Below are positions 44,037 to 55,869 of a DNA stretch of 64,000 nt, one piece after another (position 1 is the first letter of the stretch; each line of letters starts with the position of its first letter). The position numbers were made by a program, and so were the translations under genes. The DNA comes from Dactylonectria macrodidyma (Eukaryota; Ascomycota; Sordariomycetes; Hypocreales; Nectriaceae): NCBI GenBank assembly GCA_020744425.1, contig JAGMUV010000018.1, forward strand, positions 496,001-560,000, in the 5' to 3' direction. The notes below the pieces were generated by a model. The model was given only the letters and a program-made list of their open reading frames with translations, did not search any database and was not told the origin of the DNA.

Positions 44037-44629
44037 GTGTCGTATCTGTCTTGGGTTTGTTAGAGGACCTGGTTTCGATGAACTTAGGTGACTTGTTGCA
44101 GCATCACGCGCACACTCTCACCTGTCGCTTGATAGCTCCAGCAATCGATTCTACCACTCACACCATCGCTCAAGGCGTACCGTTCGGCACTCGTCCAGGT
44201 AGCAAGAGATATTGACCATCAATTGGTGATGGACGACCAAACTGCAGAGGCGGGGCGAGGGTGATCAAGCTGGGCGCCTAAAACACCCTTTTGCGCACCA
44301 AGCGAGGGCTTGCATATAATCTGGTCGGAAAAACCAAGAGCCCGACGGGTTGCTACAGGCTGATACGATTCTCTCTATGATGATGCATGCTTATTTCGAG
44401 AAGGTTGACCGTCATTCATACTGTGGCTCATCTGTTTAGAAGAATATTGCCACCTTAAACCAATCGATTCTTGCACTTCTACTTCTAAGTTGGCTGTCCG
44501 CTCCATCAAGGGCGAGTTGCTGCTTTCACGAGGTCAGAAAAACACAGTTTCGATTCTTGCACGCTACAATGCTAGCAGCCTTTGTGTCCCGCCCATTACT
44601 ATTCCCTCGCATCTAACATCAGGGCAGCA
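44037..44629. other. Intergenic, no gene seen
   Basis: This region lies between the truncated Pfs gene and the end of the methyltransferase gene, with no coding signal. Confidence 0.45.
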
Positions 44630-46306
44630 TCACTCGGGTTTCGATGCGTAGACCGACCAACTGAGAAAAGATTAGATCATGATTTGAGTATTGGAAGTCA
44701 TACTCAATCAAGTGTAAGAACTTACATTGGCCAGTATGAGTGAATGCCCAGGTTGTTGATGTCTTTGCGCACAGCGGCAAGAAACACTTCCAATTCTTCG
44801 GTGCCCCAACCAAGGCCGCCACTACCAATCGGGCGCGTAAATACGGCCAGACTCAACGCGGCCAATGCATCCATGGTGTTTGCATGAGCCCATCCTCCTG
44901 AATATAGAAATGGCTTGCGTGAGCAAAAGTACGCGGGCAGATGAGCTTTATCACTCCGCAATTTAACAGACGTACCAATTTGCTTGTGCTTGGGGTCTTT
45001 GGGCCATTTGTTCAGCGGCCACTTGCGCTTCACCACAGTGACGTCGACGAAGCCGGCCTGTTCGAGTTGGTCCTTGTACTTCACCGCGCTGTCGAGTGCA
45101 GAGCCGTTGGCAGTGAAGGCGCCTAGCAGTAGCTTGGACCACTTGTATAAAGGTGAGTCCTCTGCAAGCGTGCCGTCGTCGCACTGAAGCGGATAGACGA
45201 TATCGATTAGTTCGATGGTGCCGCCTGGGTTGAGGAATCTATGACCAGTTAAGCATCAGTAGCATCCGGAGTGAAGAGGGAAGGGTCTGGTGATAGCATA
45301 CTCGAAGCCTTGCTTGAAGAACTTGGGCCAGTCGCGGATGGATCCGGTGAGGAAGCGTGCAAAGATGTAGTCAAACTTGGAGGAAAAGTCCCAGGTCTCC
45401 TCCAAATCGTCTACGTAAAAGCTGACATTGGGTGGGACACTTGAAGAATGACAAATATGTTAGCATTGCAAGGCCGTTTGCTTAGTGTAGGCGACGTACA
45501 CTTGTGGTTGAATAGGGCTCAGATCGACGCCGGTAACCTAGATTTAGGACTCGCGGTTAGTTGTTAGTTCACGAATCATTATTCCGTGACGCACTTGGCA
45601 TTCGGGATGCTCGTCAGCTGGAAATTTGTCAGAATATTATTCGTGCCGTTTTGTTGATTGATAGCAAAACTGTACCAAACTCGATCGCCCAGATGCCTGT
45701 GCCACATCCAGCATCAAACGCGCGGTGTAACGGCTTGGTCAAGGGCGCAGCATGCAGCTTCTCGTCGAAGGTGAGAAGGAACAAATGATGCTGAAGATCT
45801 GCATCTGGTGAGACACGCTTGTAGGGTAGCTTGAGTAGTTTAACCTACCTAGTCGCTCGTTTTCGATCTGCGATCCGTCAAGTCAGCAAGTGCAGTGGGA
45901 TGATTGGGGAATGCGGGGCAAAAAGACCTCGTCATTTGGGAGGACGTATGCTGCATCACCAGTTAGTTATCGTGGTGTCGCTGCGATTGATACGGATCGG
46001 GGAGATCTCACCGCCGTCTTTGTACGCGTGGTAGGTTCTACCGTTTTCCTGACGGTACTTTAAAATGCTTGACTTGAGCGATGAGGTGTCACTCCCGGCA
46101 AACTAGGACGATTGTCAGAAAGCGGTATCCTGGTATGGTAGGTGGCACTCACTGATCCGATAGCTGAATCGCCATCATCGACTATCTCCTCGCCGACCTG
46201 CCACCTGTTAGGAGACTGATGAGGCGTCAAAGCCACTGAATAATCTCACACTATCGTCAGCAACGAGCGGGGCCGTGTCTGGATTCTGATGATCTCCAGC
46301 CATCAT
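44630..46306 (-). CDS. LaeA-like SAM-dependent methyltransferase, 12 exons
   Basis: The assembled model has exons 46306-46250, 46197-46153, 46102-46012, 45950-45928, 45867-45849, 45804-45676, 45617-45595, 45537-45500, 45439-45302, 45238-44976, 44897-44726 and 44660-44630. They join in frame to 342 residues. The product is a class I methyltransferase of the fungal LaeA-like group: GRTYHAYKDGAYVLPNDE, LDADLQHHLFLLTFDEKL, SAM motif I FDAGCGTGIWAIEFADEHP, VTGVDLSPIQPQ, EFLNPGGTIELIDI, the PLNKWPKDPKHKQIG block, and the end WPIWSVYASKPE. Introns are 44-78 nt with GT-AG ends. Exons 4, 5 and 7 are 23, 19 and 23 nt. The group includes secondary-metabolism regulators and tailoring enzymes. It lies beside the UbiA gene, same strand. 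Only three exons are visible as long frames. Confidence 0.85.
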
Positions 46307-47088
46307 CAATCGACTGATCTCGACAAGTGCGGAGAGGGGTCTAGGGTATCAACACTGGAGTGATTTTTTAGTTTGATGAGCGGGGAGACCATTCTAAATA
46401 AGAATCCGATAGCGCCAAGGCTTGCTGGCGTCATCCCCGGGGTCGGAGGCCTTTGATGCCGTTTGCAGCTGATACGGTGCCCCAATCTGAGGTCGATACG
46501 GGTTGACATCTTATTGGGTTCCTGTGCATGCAAGTGCCAGCTGCGTCACGTTGGTCTTGAACTAGTGGAGGCGACTTTGTCGCTCCAATTGCGTCTCGAC
46601 ATTCTGTCGACTGTGCATCGTCTCAGGGCAGACATCGACAATGACACCCGCATCAACAGTCCCTCGTTGCCAGTGCCACTATCAAGATCAAGGACCTCAA
46701 GACTAATGTCTTCACCAAGGAATGACGATAGCCCGGCCTTCAGGCGTCAAGTAGAGGAGACCACCGAAGGAAGCATACGCAACAAAGTCGAAGTATTGTG
46801 TGTCTTCAGTGGTCGCAATTGTGAAGGAGGGGAAACGAACGATTGAGCTCGCATCACATCAAAGCCTTATGACTGGCTGGCATGCACGTTCGAACCATCG
46901 GGGAAGCCCCGCTGCGACGTGGACGTCTTTTATTTGCTAGCGAAGCTGATTTATCTTGCTAATTGGCTACTCTGATATCCAACCATGATTTGAGGTGCAT
47001 GCAGACATAAATCCAGGCCCAAAGCACAAGGTGTCGAAGGGAGTACATAGCAAACCTCCAACAAGAACCAAAGCCTCCTTCACCTCAA
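46307..47088. other. Intergenic, no gene seen
   Basis: About 780 bp between the methyltransferase start and the UbiA stop; a 127-codon frame at 46463-46846 has no recognisable content and no family support. Confidence 0.4.
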
Positions 47089-48189
47089 CTACATACTTGT
47101 TCCCCCCATCTTTTTGAACAGTGGAAGGGCATACAGACACACACTCCAAGTCGCCCAAATCTTGAACGTTCCCTTGTCTGCAAGAACGGTGCGCCAGAAC
47201 AACAAACGGAATGATATCAGGATGCCTAACAACATTGGCAACACAAACCCCAACAACTCGGTAGAGGGCCTCATACCCAACGAAACCGGCATGATTGCAC
47301 TCCACGCCAACACTGGAACAATAATGGTCCAGCGAGAAATACCGTCACCGAGGACCAACGGTGCAGTTTTCCTCCCTCGCTTCGCATCACCCTCCTGGTC
47401 ATACAGATCCTGGCCATGTATTGTTGTTAAGATCATGCCAGCACACAGAAGCCACCACTTGTGTAAAGCCTGGTGATCAAGCGCGTCAACTGGCCTGAAT
47501 ACCACCCGTGTAGCGCCAGCCCCGATGCATGTAATGCCAAGCGCATTCAACAAATTTCGCAGTATCCAGTGATCGTTTGCCAGACCCAAATCGTTATACA
47601 GCCAATTCAGCACGAACAGGATAAGAGTCTCGGAGAAACCGCCTGCGTAGGTAGCAAATCCCAGCGTGAGAATGATGCTGACAATTAGCAGTTGTCTGGC
47701 TCCGTCGCTGCTCATGCGTTTTGCAGGTATAGGACGCCATGGCTTGTTGATCTCGTCTTCGGCAATCGAATCTGGAAGTCTTTGGTTGGCGAGATCCAGA
47801 ACTAATAGTTGAAGCCAGATCCACCCAATAACTAGATGAAGGCGAGGGAGAAGGTCGATGATGGGAAGCCCCTTGTTGTTCGTGGTGAAATGAGTCGACA
47901 AGTAGGCAAAGATTGAAAAGAGTGTTTGCGGGAGGAGCACGCTGATGAAGTCGCTGGCAGTGACCAAGTACAAGGTGTAGACATGAGCGTCGAATCGAAG
48001 AATGGCTGGAATGATACTCTAAATTATTCGTCAGTTCTGGGCAACACGCCATACGATTATCCAGAGGCTTCTTACTTTATCCAATCTGATCAGAGATCCT
48101 GATGCGTCAAGTCTGGAGCAGCGTCCCAGTCCACTCTCCTTCCAGCTGCTGTCGGAGCTCTGTCCGGATAACACGTTGAGTGGACGCAT
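47089..48189 (-). CDS. UbiA-superfamily membrane terpene cyclase or prenyltransferase
   Basis: Two exons, 48189-48076 and 48018-47089, join with a 57-nt intron to 347 residues. After a soluble start (MRPLNVLSGQSSDSSWK) the protein has about eight hydrophobic segments. The first prenyl-diphosphate motif is NQRLPDSIAEDEINKPWRP near residue 116, and the second is HGQDLYDQEGDAKRGRKT near 242 (DxxDxxxD). Motif form and size resemble the fungal UbiA-type group that contains membrane terpene cyclases such as that of fumagillin biosynthesis, more than COQ2 of ubiquinone synthesis. The substrate is probably a prenyl diphosphate at the ER membrane. Its neighbours, a methyltransferase and a GMC oxidoreductase on the same strand, would suit tailoring of a terpenoid. 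The function is inferred from motifs. Confidence 0.82.
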
Positions 48190-50201
48190 TCTACCCTGCG
48201 CGACCGATTTGTCGACGATGGGGACCGAAACCGGAGTAGGCGAATGGAGATGGGTTGAAAATCAGTTTCCTTTACACAAGAGCTACTAGAAACAAAGAGT
48301 GAATGCCAAAGCACAGGTTGAAGGGAAAGTGGGAGATTGAGAGGTGATAATCCCTTTCTCATCACGACCATTGTTGCTTCTCTTATACCTAGGAGGATCC
48401 TGAACTTGGTGGTTTCCAGCCATGGCAAATTCTGATCTGTGTGCCCTAGCTACCCAAGTCCTGTCCTGGTCGACAGAGAATATGACTGATAACATGTTGT
48501 CTCAATGACTTTGGTGAGCTATCGCGTCTAGTCGCTCGCTCTCCAACTCAATGAGCGAGCAATTGAGGCCATCACCTTGAATCCACTCAAAAAGCTGACC
48601 GAACTTACAGGGGGACTACCTTGCTAAAATCACGCTGGCAAGATTTACTGGTCGACAAACGGGGCTAGTTAATTCGGCATTTCCCTAGGGCTTCTGCGAT
48701 GCGGGCCCGATCTCAAGCCACCCGAGTTCCCGGCGATGAAGTGGCAGTCTCACAGCCACGTACTAAGAGAACGGCGGCAATCTAGCGCAAGACGGACTGT
48801 GTCGAACTCCTGTGAACCAACTATCTCCACTTCCGTTGTGAGAGCACAGCGCTACGATAACTCCTCACCTTCTGGCGCCAGAAACGGGTTAAGAGCGCTA
48901 CTCGTAGGATCTGACTAAGTGGGTAAACCAGTTGTGTTGACGCGAGGTTGGGATGATTTGAGTGATTTGAGCGATTCCATGATGTCACAGCGAGGTACAA
49001 ATTTGCGACTCAATCAGGCCTTGTTTAGACGGCAATTTGATAAATATCTGTCAAAAATCGTGCCTTTGGCCACCCATAGATCATCATACCAATATGCTGA
49101 AATGGGGTTGAACAATTCTTCTCTAAAATACCACGAAGGCGGTATTTATTGTATTACGTGTTAACTCGACCACGGCATGAATGGATACATTTGTGATCGT
49201 CAGGGGCGATGAACAAATGTTGTTTCTGCCAACGAGTCACATTTTGGACCTGGCGATCCTTGGATGATCATCGTGGGGGTCACGTATGCAAGGAAACCAT
49301 CGAACAAGCGAGACGCCACGTTCTTCTCCGTGGAAAAATTTTCTCGGGTCAGGCACCGACACTTTGGTCAGTTATCATTTACCGTCCCACCTTTTCATGT
49401 GCCGAATGCGTGTTCAGGGAGTAAACCATTGTGCTGGAAAGTAAGGCTGAACGAGAGAAGAGACAAGTGGAGAAAAAAGCAAGCACACCAGGAACCGACA
49501 ACGCCGCTGCTTCTAGTCCATAAACCAAGGGCTTTGAGACCCGTCGGTGAGGTGATTTTCAGTGACTGATCGTGCTCAACAGACATAGGATGCCTCATCA
49601 CTCAGCCGACGACCAGTAGTGTGAACCTGACCGCTATATTCACGCAAGTGGCAAAGGGACTAACATGATGACCTGGTGAGCTGGGATATTGTACGCCGAT
49701 GCTGACTTCTAGTCGAGCCTAGTGGACCAAGGGTCACCATGTCCTGCTAACACTAAGTGGCTACTCATATTTGAGATGACACTTGTTTTCGCAGAGAAAA
49801 ACGCGGCATTGTCACTCCGTCGTGCCCCAGTAAGACAACACGCTGAAGCCAATGCTTGGCGGGCATGGGGTTTCGCCCTTTTCACTCCATCTTGTCAAGC
49901 GATATTACGCACACAAAAAATGGGGAAATAGAATCCTGCAGAATAAGGCCGGCCATGCGTAAACAAGAGTATAGATATGCAAAGTATGGTTCATATATAA
50001 GTAATGCAATATCCATTGTGAACATCACATATACATTTTGAGGTAACCCGCAAGCTGGGTACCAACATACCGGAGATTGGGATGAACAAAGCATCTGAGC
50101 TACAGCTCTTTCTATGTATAAGAGCTAGTATATGTTACACAAAATTTAAACAAAGGAAGAAAATAATTGAGACATGCCTTTTCTCATAATGTCAAAAACA
50201 T
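48190..50201. other. Intergenic, no gene seen
   Basis: About 2 kb without a convincing gene. Frames of 60-110 codons occur on both strands, but none has a recognisable domain or a splice model. Confidence 0.4.
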
Positions 50202-52482
50202 TTATTTACGTGCAGCCTTGATGATATCGGCAGCCTTTTTTTGAGGACCCAAAGTTAGCTGGTGATCTGAAAGATGGCCTGGATTGACTTACTTTTTCAG
50301 CAACAGCGTAGACAGTTGTCATGGTATGAGAAGCTGGCAACAAGGGAATAACACTGGCATCAACCACCCGAAGACCTCGGACTCCGTAGACCTTGAGTTG
50401 GCTATCAACAACACCGCCCTCTTCTCTCTTTCCCATCTTGCAAGAGCCAGCGGGATGGAAGAGAGTCGATGCGCTTGACCGAATGAACTGCTCGAGGTCC
50501 GCATCGCTGGTGGTCGATGCTCCGGGGACGACCTCAAAAGGCTGCAGGGACGAGATTGCCGAGGTGGAGGTAAGAGTTCGGGTAAACTTGACGCCTTCGG
50601 CTAGGATGGATACGTCCAAAGGATTTCGGAGCAGCCCTGGGTCGGCGATAGGGGAATCGAAGATGCAACCGGACGTAGCTTTGACGCTACCTCGCGAATA
50701 GGGGTGCTGTAGACCCAAGACGAAGACACCATCGGCCCAGATAATCTCAAGGATGGCGGATTTCGTGCTCAGCAACTTGTCGTTGAGGACCGATTGCTGC
50801 GCTTTGTAGCCTTTCAACACCTCGCTAGGGGTACCAGCGGGCAGGAATGAGGTTCCATCCTGAGCAACGGCTTGGGAATGAATCTCGGCATCACGATCCG
50901 AGTAAGTTGAGAGAGGCAGGAACGCTAAGAAGTCTCCTGTGGGTGAGGTATACGGGCCTTGCTTCTTGTTATCATACTGAGCCCGGGCCTCGGCAGCGAA
51001 AGTGGCGTTGCTGGTCAAATTGTTGGCCGTGAGAGGCGCACTGACTACGGTATCGTTAGTATCATAGATGCAAACCATGGGCTGATGAAGAGGCCGTGTC
51101 ACTCACTGACGTTCACCACCGCAAGCAAGATGTGGTCTTGCAAGTTCTGACCCACGGCTGGGAGATCGACGACAGTGTTGACATTGATGCTAGACAAGAG
51201 TTTTGAATCGCCAATGCCAGACACTTGCAGGATTTGAGGTGTGTGGATTGAACCAGCTGCCAGAATCGCTTCCTTCTTGACGCTGACTGTCTTGCGTGCA
51301 GACTTGGCAGATGCAGCATACTAAAAATTTCGTTATGTTAGCTTCCACAACCCGTGGGAGGCGTCATGCGTGGAATGGTAGATCTTACCTCTACACCAGT
51401 GACCTTTACAACTCCTGAGGTCTTCTGGGTAAGGATGCGCGTCACCTGGAAGCCGGTGATCAACTTCAGATTCGGTCGGCTGGCAAAGTTGTTGTAGTAC
51501 GCTTCCCGAGCCGAGGAGCGAGTAACAGACACGGGATCTTGGTTGTGGGGACAAAAGTAACCACCCAGCGCATCTCCATTGGCCTGATCTTTGGAGATGG
51601 GAATATTGAGCTCCTTGACGGCCTCGACCATGTTTTCTAGAAGCAGCCCATTGTTAGATGATAGGTTCCTAGCAGATTGGACAACACCTTACTCGTAGTA
51701 GGCCAGAAGAAAGGCGAATATGTGGAGTGCATGTAACCCGATGTACCATGCGCAGAGTTATCAACAGTCACGCCATACTCAGCCGCGATGGCTTTACTGG
51801 GAGGCGTAAACTTCTCATTCTATTCAGCCGCGATAGTCAGTATTCCAGTGGCGGTAGGTTGTTCAATCGGTCGGTAGATCTTGTACTGACTTTCTTAAAG
51901 TACGGCAGCAGGGCGTCCCAGTTCCAGCCGTCGTTGCCAAGCGCTGCCCAGCGATCGTAATCTGACTTGGAGCCTCGGTCGAAGACCATGCGGTTAAGCT
52001 TTGTGGAACCTCCGACAACTTTGCCCTGCGGAATGGACACATTTCGACCGCCGAGTGCCTCGCTCGCGACATAAGTCAGGTTCCAGTCGTATTTGGTTCC
52101 GACGGCACCGCCAGCAAGACCTGGCACCGTGACAAAATCTTCGTTTGCGTCACTAGGAGATAGATGAGCCGAGTGGATTTAGGTGCAAAGTGTGAGCACT
52201 TCAACTTACAAGCCTCCGGCCTCGATAACGAGTACGGTGACACCTGCATTACGTGTAAGTAGAAATTTTGGGGATCGGTGCCAATCACTGTTGAGCCTTA
52301 CTGGGGTCTTCTGACAGCCGATTTGCGACTGTCAAACCAGAAGCACCACCACCAACGACTACGTAGTCGTATGCAGAGAGCAGGGGTTGGCTTCTTGTTT
52401 TGTGCTGGCCAGCAAAAGGAGTTGATACAACTCCTTGAGCCAGGAATATGGCCGCAATGGCGGTAAATTTGGACAAACTCAT
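50202..52482 (-). CDS. Secreted GMC-family FAD oxidoreductase
   Basis: Eight exons, 52482-52302, 52243-52210, 52152-51891, 51819-51693, 51636-51389, 51320-51107, 51044-50293 and 50234-50202, join in frame to 616 residues. A signal peptide (MSLSKFTAIAAIFLAQGVVS) comes first, then the FAD motif DYVVVGGGASGLTVANRL at 39-56, IEAGG, GKVVGGSTKLNRM, and the GMC signature AGSIHTPQILQVSGIG. The active-site region has STLFHPAGSCKMG and ASVIPLLPASHTMTTVYAVAEKAA, with two catalytic-type His. The 33-nt last exon gives the usual ending AADIIKAARK. The family oxidises alcohols, sugars or aryl alcohols and makes H2O2. Intron 6 has a TACTAAC branch site. TATATA lies near 52580. It shares its strand with the UbiA and methyltransferase genes but is 2 kb away. 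Confidence 0.92.
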
Positions 52483-53808
52483 AGTAAATGTGGCAATCTT
52501 ATTCAGTAGAATGTACAAGAATGGGCTGATAGAATCCTAAATAGAAATAGAAGTCATGGGCGCGCCGAGTAGATGGACATATATACCTGCATTTAGTCCG
52601 CCCCTTCATCATTTGAAGATCAACGTATTTAGCATCATCCCACTCAATAGTATCCCGCTCCATGTGTTATTTGGATGACCGAGTGTTGGTCAGCACTCAG
52701 CACTGCCTCAACGGCAATGCCTCTGACATAGATTTGCCGATTCACAAAACCTTAAAAGTCCAGATGAGACAGGATCAGGAGAGATTCAAGGGCCAAGCTG
52801 CCTAGATAGGATAAGCGCCCGTTCTAGATTGTGGTGAACAGGCCAACTTTGGGTCCTGGTCCCAACTGGGTAATGATCCCAATAAGCCGAGGTAAAACAC
52901 AACAGTTTTGAGGACAGGGAACAATAAATACGCGATGTTATTAGAGGTTAGTGTAGGACAATAATCAGGGGTTCATACTTTTGTGTGGGGTGTTCTAGTG
53001 CTTCGGTTAGACACAGCATCGTCGCTTATAATCAGGCACCATGCCATATACCCGAGAGATCCGAAATTCCTGTTTTTTTTTGGGTTTCGATGCCTGCTAT
53101 GCGGGTCATGATCCGCAATGGTCATAGTGTAGCTGCGAGTGATCAAACTCTTTATCTCAAATCGCCATGATTCCTCCTGCCAGTCTCATGTGAATTATGC
53201 TGCTATTTAGCTCGCATAAGGATGTAAAACCAGGAGCTGCATCCAACAATTCGTAGCTTACTTCTTGGTCAACTTCGCATAATAATATCGCCCTGCCTCT
53301 GTATTTTTCTGTCTCAACTTACTCCAGTGTGTTTCAAGAACCATCTTGAAACGCTCGAACAAGCCAATGTTGTTGACAAAATAGGGCTACTAAAGTCGCG
53401 AATGCGCCAACAAGTCTAGATGTTCGAATCAAGCATACGCGATACCCGTGCAAATACGGTCTCTTGGCTTAGACCAGTTGATTTTGTTCTGGTGTTGAGA
53501 GTGCATGTCGGGTGCTTCGCAGAATGCATGACCTCTGCGTAAAGCGCTGCCACAGTCCACATGACAGAAAATAGCTACTACAAATGGTCAATCCATCAAG
53601 ACTGGAAATAATTAGGGGCGGTGATGGTGATCAGTTTTCGGGGCAGGTGCGGCCAGAGCGGACTGCTTCGATGTTGTTCTTCAACTCGTCCCACGTAACA
53701 ACAAACATGGGCACCCAAGCCAATATCCGACCTTCAAGCACCATCACAGCTGTTGGAATACCTACCCGGGTAGTCAAAACATTCCCACTCGCGCATCCCT
53801 GAACCCAA
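52483..53808. other. Intergenic, no gene seen
   Basis: This holds the GMC promoter and about 1.2 kb of DNA without recognisable genes. Confidence 0.45.
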
Positions 53809-54612
53809 ATGGCTACATTATGGCTTCGCCCGGCCACCGAGGGCTACCTCACGACAAGTACAATGATCATCTCGGGGGACCAGTCCATTCTGAAGGCGCG
53901 ATCTTCCCATCAGAATGCTATCTTGCCAACATCATCAACACACACGCACTCGGAATGCTTGTCCAAAACGGTTTTATCCACGTTCGGTGCCTGGACGCTT
54001 CGCCCGACCCATCCTCATACGGATCGTATGCGTGTCATGTCAAACTCAATGATTATCGCCTTCAGCGGAGCATGCCCTGGAAATGGCACCCACCAAGCAG
54101 TCGCCTCCGGATGTGGTGTCTATTTTGGTCCACGAGGCCCAAATTGCCTCGATATACAGCAGAACCTGAGCTCCGAAGTGCCCGATCACCACTTTTACCA
54201 ACACACGAAACAGCGGGCCGAGCTGCACGCCACCATCGCCGGGCTCAAGTCCGCCACGAAATTCGCCACCGACAGAGAACAATGGCCCTACGCAAGGATT
54301 TGTGACGACCTAGAGCAATGGCCCATTTACCATCTCGTCATCATGTCTGATTCGTAATACGTCGTCGACGCTATCACGAAGACCGTGCACAAGTGGGTTT
54401 TCAATGGCTGGCTTACGGTTAAGAAGAAGCCTGTGAAAAATCAGGAGTTGTAGATAAAAATGATTTCTGTGCTGAAAGACCTTCAATTTCTAGACGTTCA
54501 TGTGGATTTCTAGCATGTTCCAAGCGAATACAATCAGGATGCTGACTTGCTCGCCCGTGAAGGAGTGGGTTGTGGTCTCATTTTTACTGACGAAGGACTC
54601 CGTCAACGTTGA
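53809..54612 (+). pseudogene. RNase H-like pseudogene
   Basis: One frame reads as an RNase H fold: MIIAFSGACPGNGTHQ at about 54049, GVYFGPRGPNCL, the Glu-bearing QRAELHATIAGLKSA, LVIMSDS, YVVDAITKTVHKWVFNGWL, and HVPSEYNQDADLLAREG. Three in-frame stops interrupt it: TAA at 54355-54357 right after SDS, TAG at 54451-54453 and TAG at 54511-54513. The positions correspond to usual Gln or Trp codons, so they fit C-to-T/G-to-A decay. The first catalytic Asp (normally DGAC) reads Ser (SGAC), a further loss. The region 53809-54048 ahead of the core has no recognisable content in this frame, and a second overlapping frame is open there, so a frameshift may lie near 54040. It could stem from a host RNase H-domain gene or from a retroelement. 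Confidence 0.78.
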
Positions 54613-54936
54613 GCGCTGCGAGGAGGGATTATGACTGCTCTGATGCCTACAGTTAGTACGGGTTTTCTCGAGCTGGAACTTATATTCATACCCAGTCTAG
54701 TCCAGTCATATCCAAGTAGAAAACCGCTCAATTCCAGGACTTACGTATTGAGCAATCCACGCTGCATCGACCGAAGTGCTCTTGACAGTCAACCTAGTCC
54801 CAACTAGCACACGAACGACATTGCCTCTAGGAACGATAAAACAAGGAAGAAGGATCGATCGGGCACAACGGACTCAATTGGGTGATATAAAGCCAGGCAC
54901 AAATCATTTCGACAAACTAAGAATGTGTCTAAAGAG
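54613..54936. other. Intergenic, no gene seen
   Basis: About 320 bp between the RNase H relic and the MqnA-like gene. Confidence 0.4.
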
Positions 54937-55869
54937 CTATTGGACGAATCTAGTGTCATAGACAGGCCCGCCAGTGTGTTTGCGCAACAACTCAGTAAAC
55001 TTCGCGATGCCCCGTTTCTGTTCCTGTCCAAGGCTGTAGTGGATGTACCTGGCGAAGTACTCTCTGCGAAACTCCTCTGAGTATTCAGTGCGTGTGTGGA
55101 CAATGTGTTCCAGATTGGACATGCCAACCTGTCGTGCTGCGGTCAACTGCCGACGCAGCGTAAAGGTATCGACACCTCGTCTCAGAGCCCAGACACCGTA
55201 CACAAACGGGAGTCCTGTCATTTCACGCCACGCAGAACCCATATCGAGAATCTGGTGGCTGTGGTTGCTAAAGACAAAATCCAGTGCCGGGTCTCCGATC
55301 AGAAGCGCAAAGTCTGGAAGGGACTCGAAGTCGTAACTTGGCAGTGCCTTGAACTCGGGCTTCAGTCCGCGCTCAGCAAGAATGACCCGTAGGAGATTGA
55401 CGCTGGTGAGGGAGGCAGTGTCACAGTAGACTTCGCGAACTTCCTCGATTGGCTTTCTGTGCGCCAGGATCACGCTCTTGACCTCTCCAACAGATCCAAT
55501 GGCAGTGCCATCAAGGACCTCGTAGTGATCATTGAACAGGACTTCAGCAACGCTGACGAGCGCAGCATCAAGTTCATCGCTGCGAAGAAGTTTGGCTAGT
55601 GTTGATGGCTTGTCGAACCATAATTCGTCTTCAAGGCCGTAGGTGAGTGGAGCAGCGTTGAGATAATGGACGGCGCCGACCCGAAAAGGTGTGAGAAGAT
55701 TACCCTGCTGATCTTCGGTATGGGGGATCTCTTTTGCTTCTTGGATGCCAGCAGGGATATGGAAGAGAGCAACTTGATCGCCCATGATGCTTGAGGTTTC
55801 AAAGTTGGAAAAAGATGATTTGATGACGGTAAGGGTTGTGGTGTAGTTCCTTGGTTTGGCTTTCTTCAT
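54937..55869 (-). CDS. MqnA-like protein (chorismate dehydratase fold)
   Basis: The single-exon product is 310 residues from 55869, or 282 from the in-frame ATG at 55785. The second start (MGDQVALFHIPAG) is favoured because bacterial relatives are about 280 residues and the 28-residue extension looks like leader. Family landmarks are FRVGAVHYLNAAPLTYGL, ELDAALVSVAEVL, IGSVGEVKSVILAHRKP, YCDTASLTSVNLLRVIL, ALLIGDPAL, LPFVYGVWALRR, and a C-terminal RYIHYSLGQEQKRGIAKF. In bacteria MqnA dehydrates chorismate to 3-[(1-carboxyvinyl)oxy]benzoate, the first step of the futalosine menaquinone route. Fungi lack menaquinone, so the role here must differ, or only the fold (periplasmic-binding-protein type II) is shared. 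It has no signal peptide. TATATATA lies at about 55909-55918. No introns, unlike its neighbours. Confidence 0.85.
   Translation of the reverse strand: MKKAKPRNYTTTLTVIKSSFSNFETSSIMGDQVALFHIPAGIQEAKEIPHTEDQQGNLLTPFRVGAVHYLNAAPLTYGLEDELWFDKPSTLAKLLRSDELDAALVSVAEVLFNDHYEVLDGTAIGSVGEVKSVILAHRKPIEEVREVYCDTASLTSVNLLRVILAERGLKPEFKALPSYDFESLPDFALLIGDPALDFVFSNHSHQILDMGSAWREMTGLPFVYGVWALRRGVDTFTLRRQLTAARQVGMSNLEHIVHTRTEYSEEFRREYFARYIHYSLGQEQKRGIAKFTELLRKHTGGPVYDTRFVQ

Noticed and set aside
47089..48189. UbiA gene as COQ2 (ubiquinone synthesis)
   Set aside because: The first motif is NQRLPDSIAED rather than the NDxxDxxxD form expected of COQ2, there is no mitochondrial presequence, and the context is accessory.
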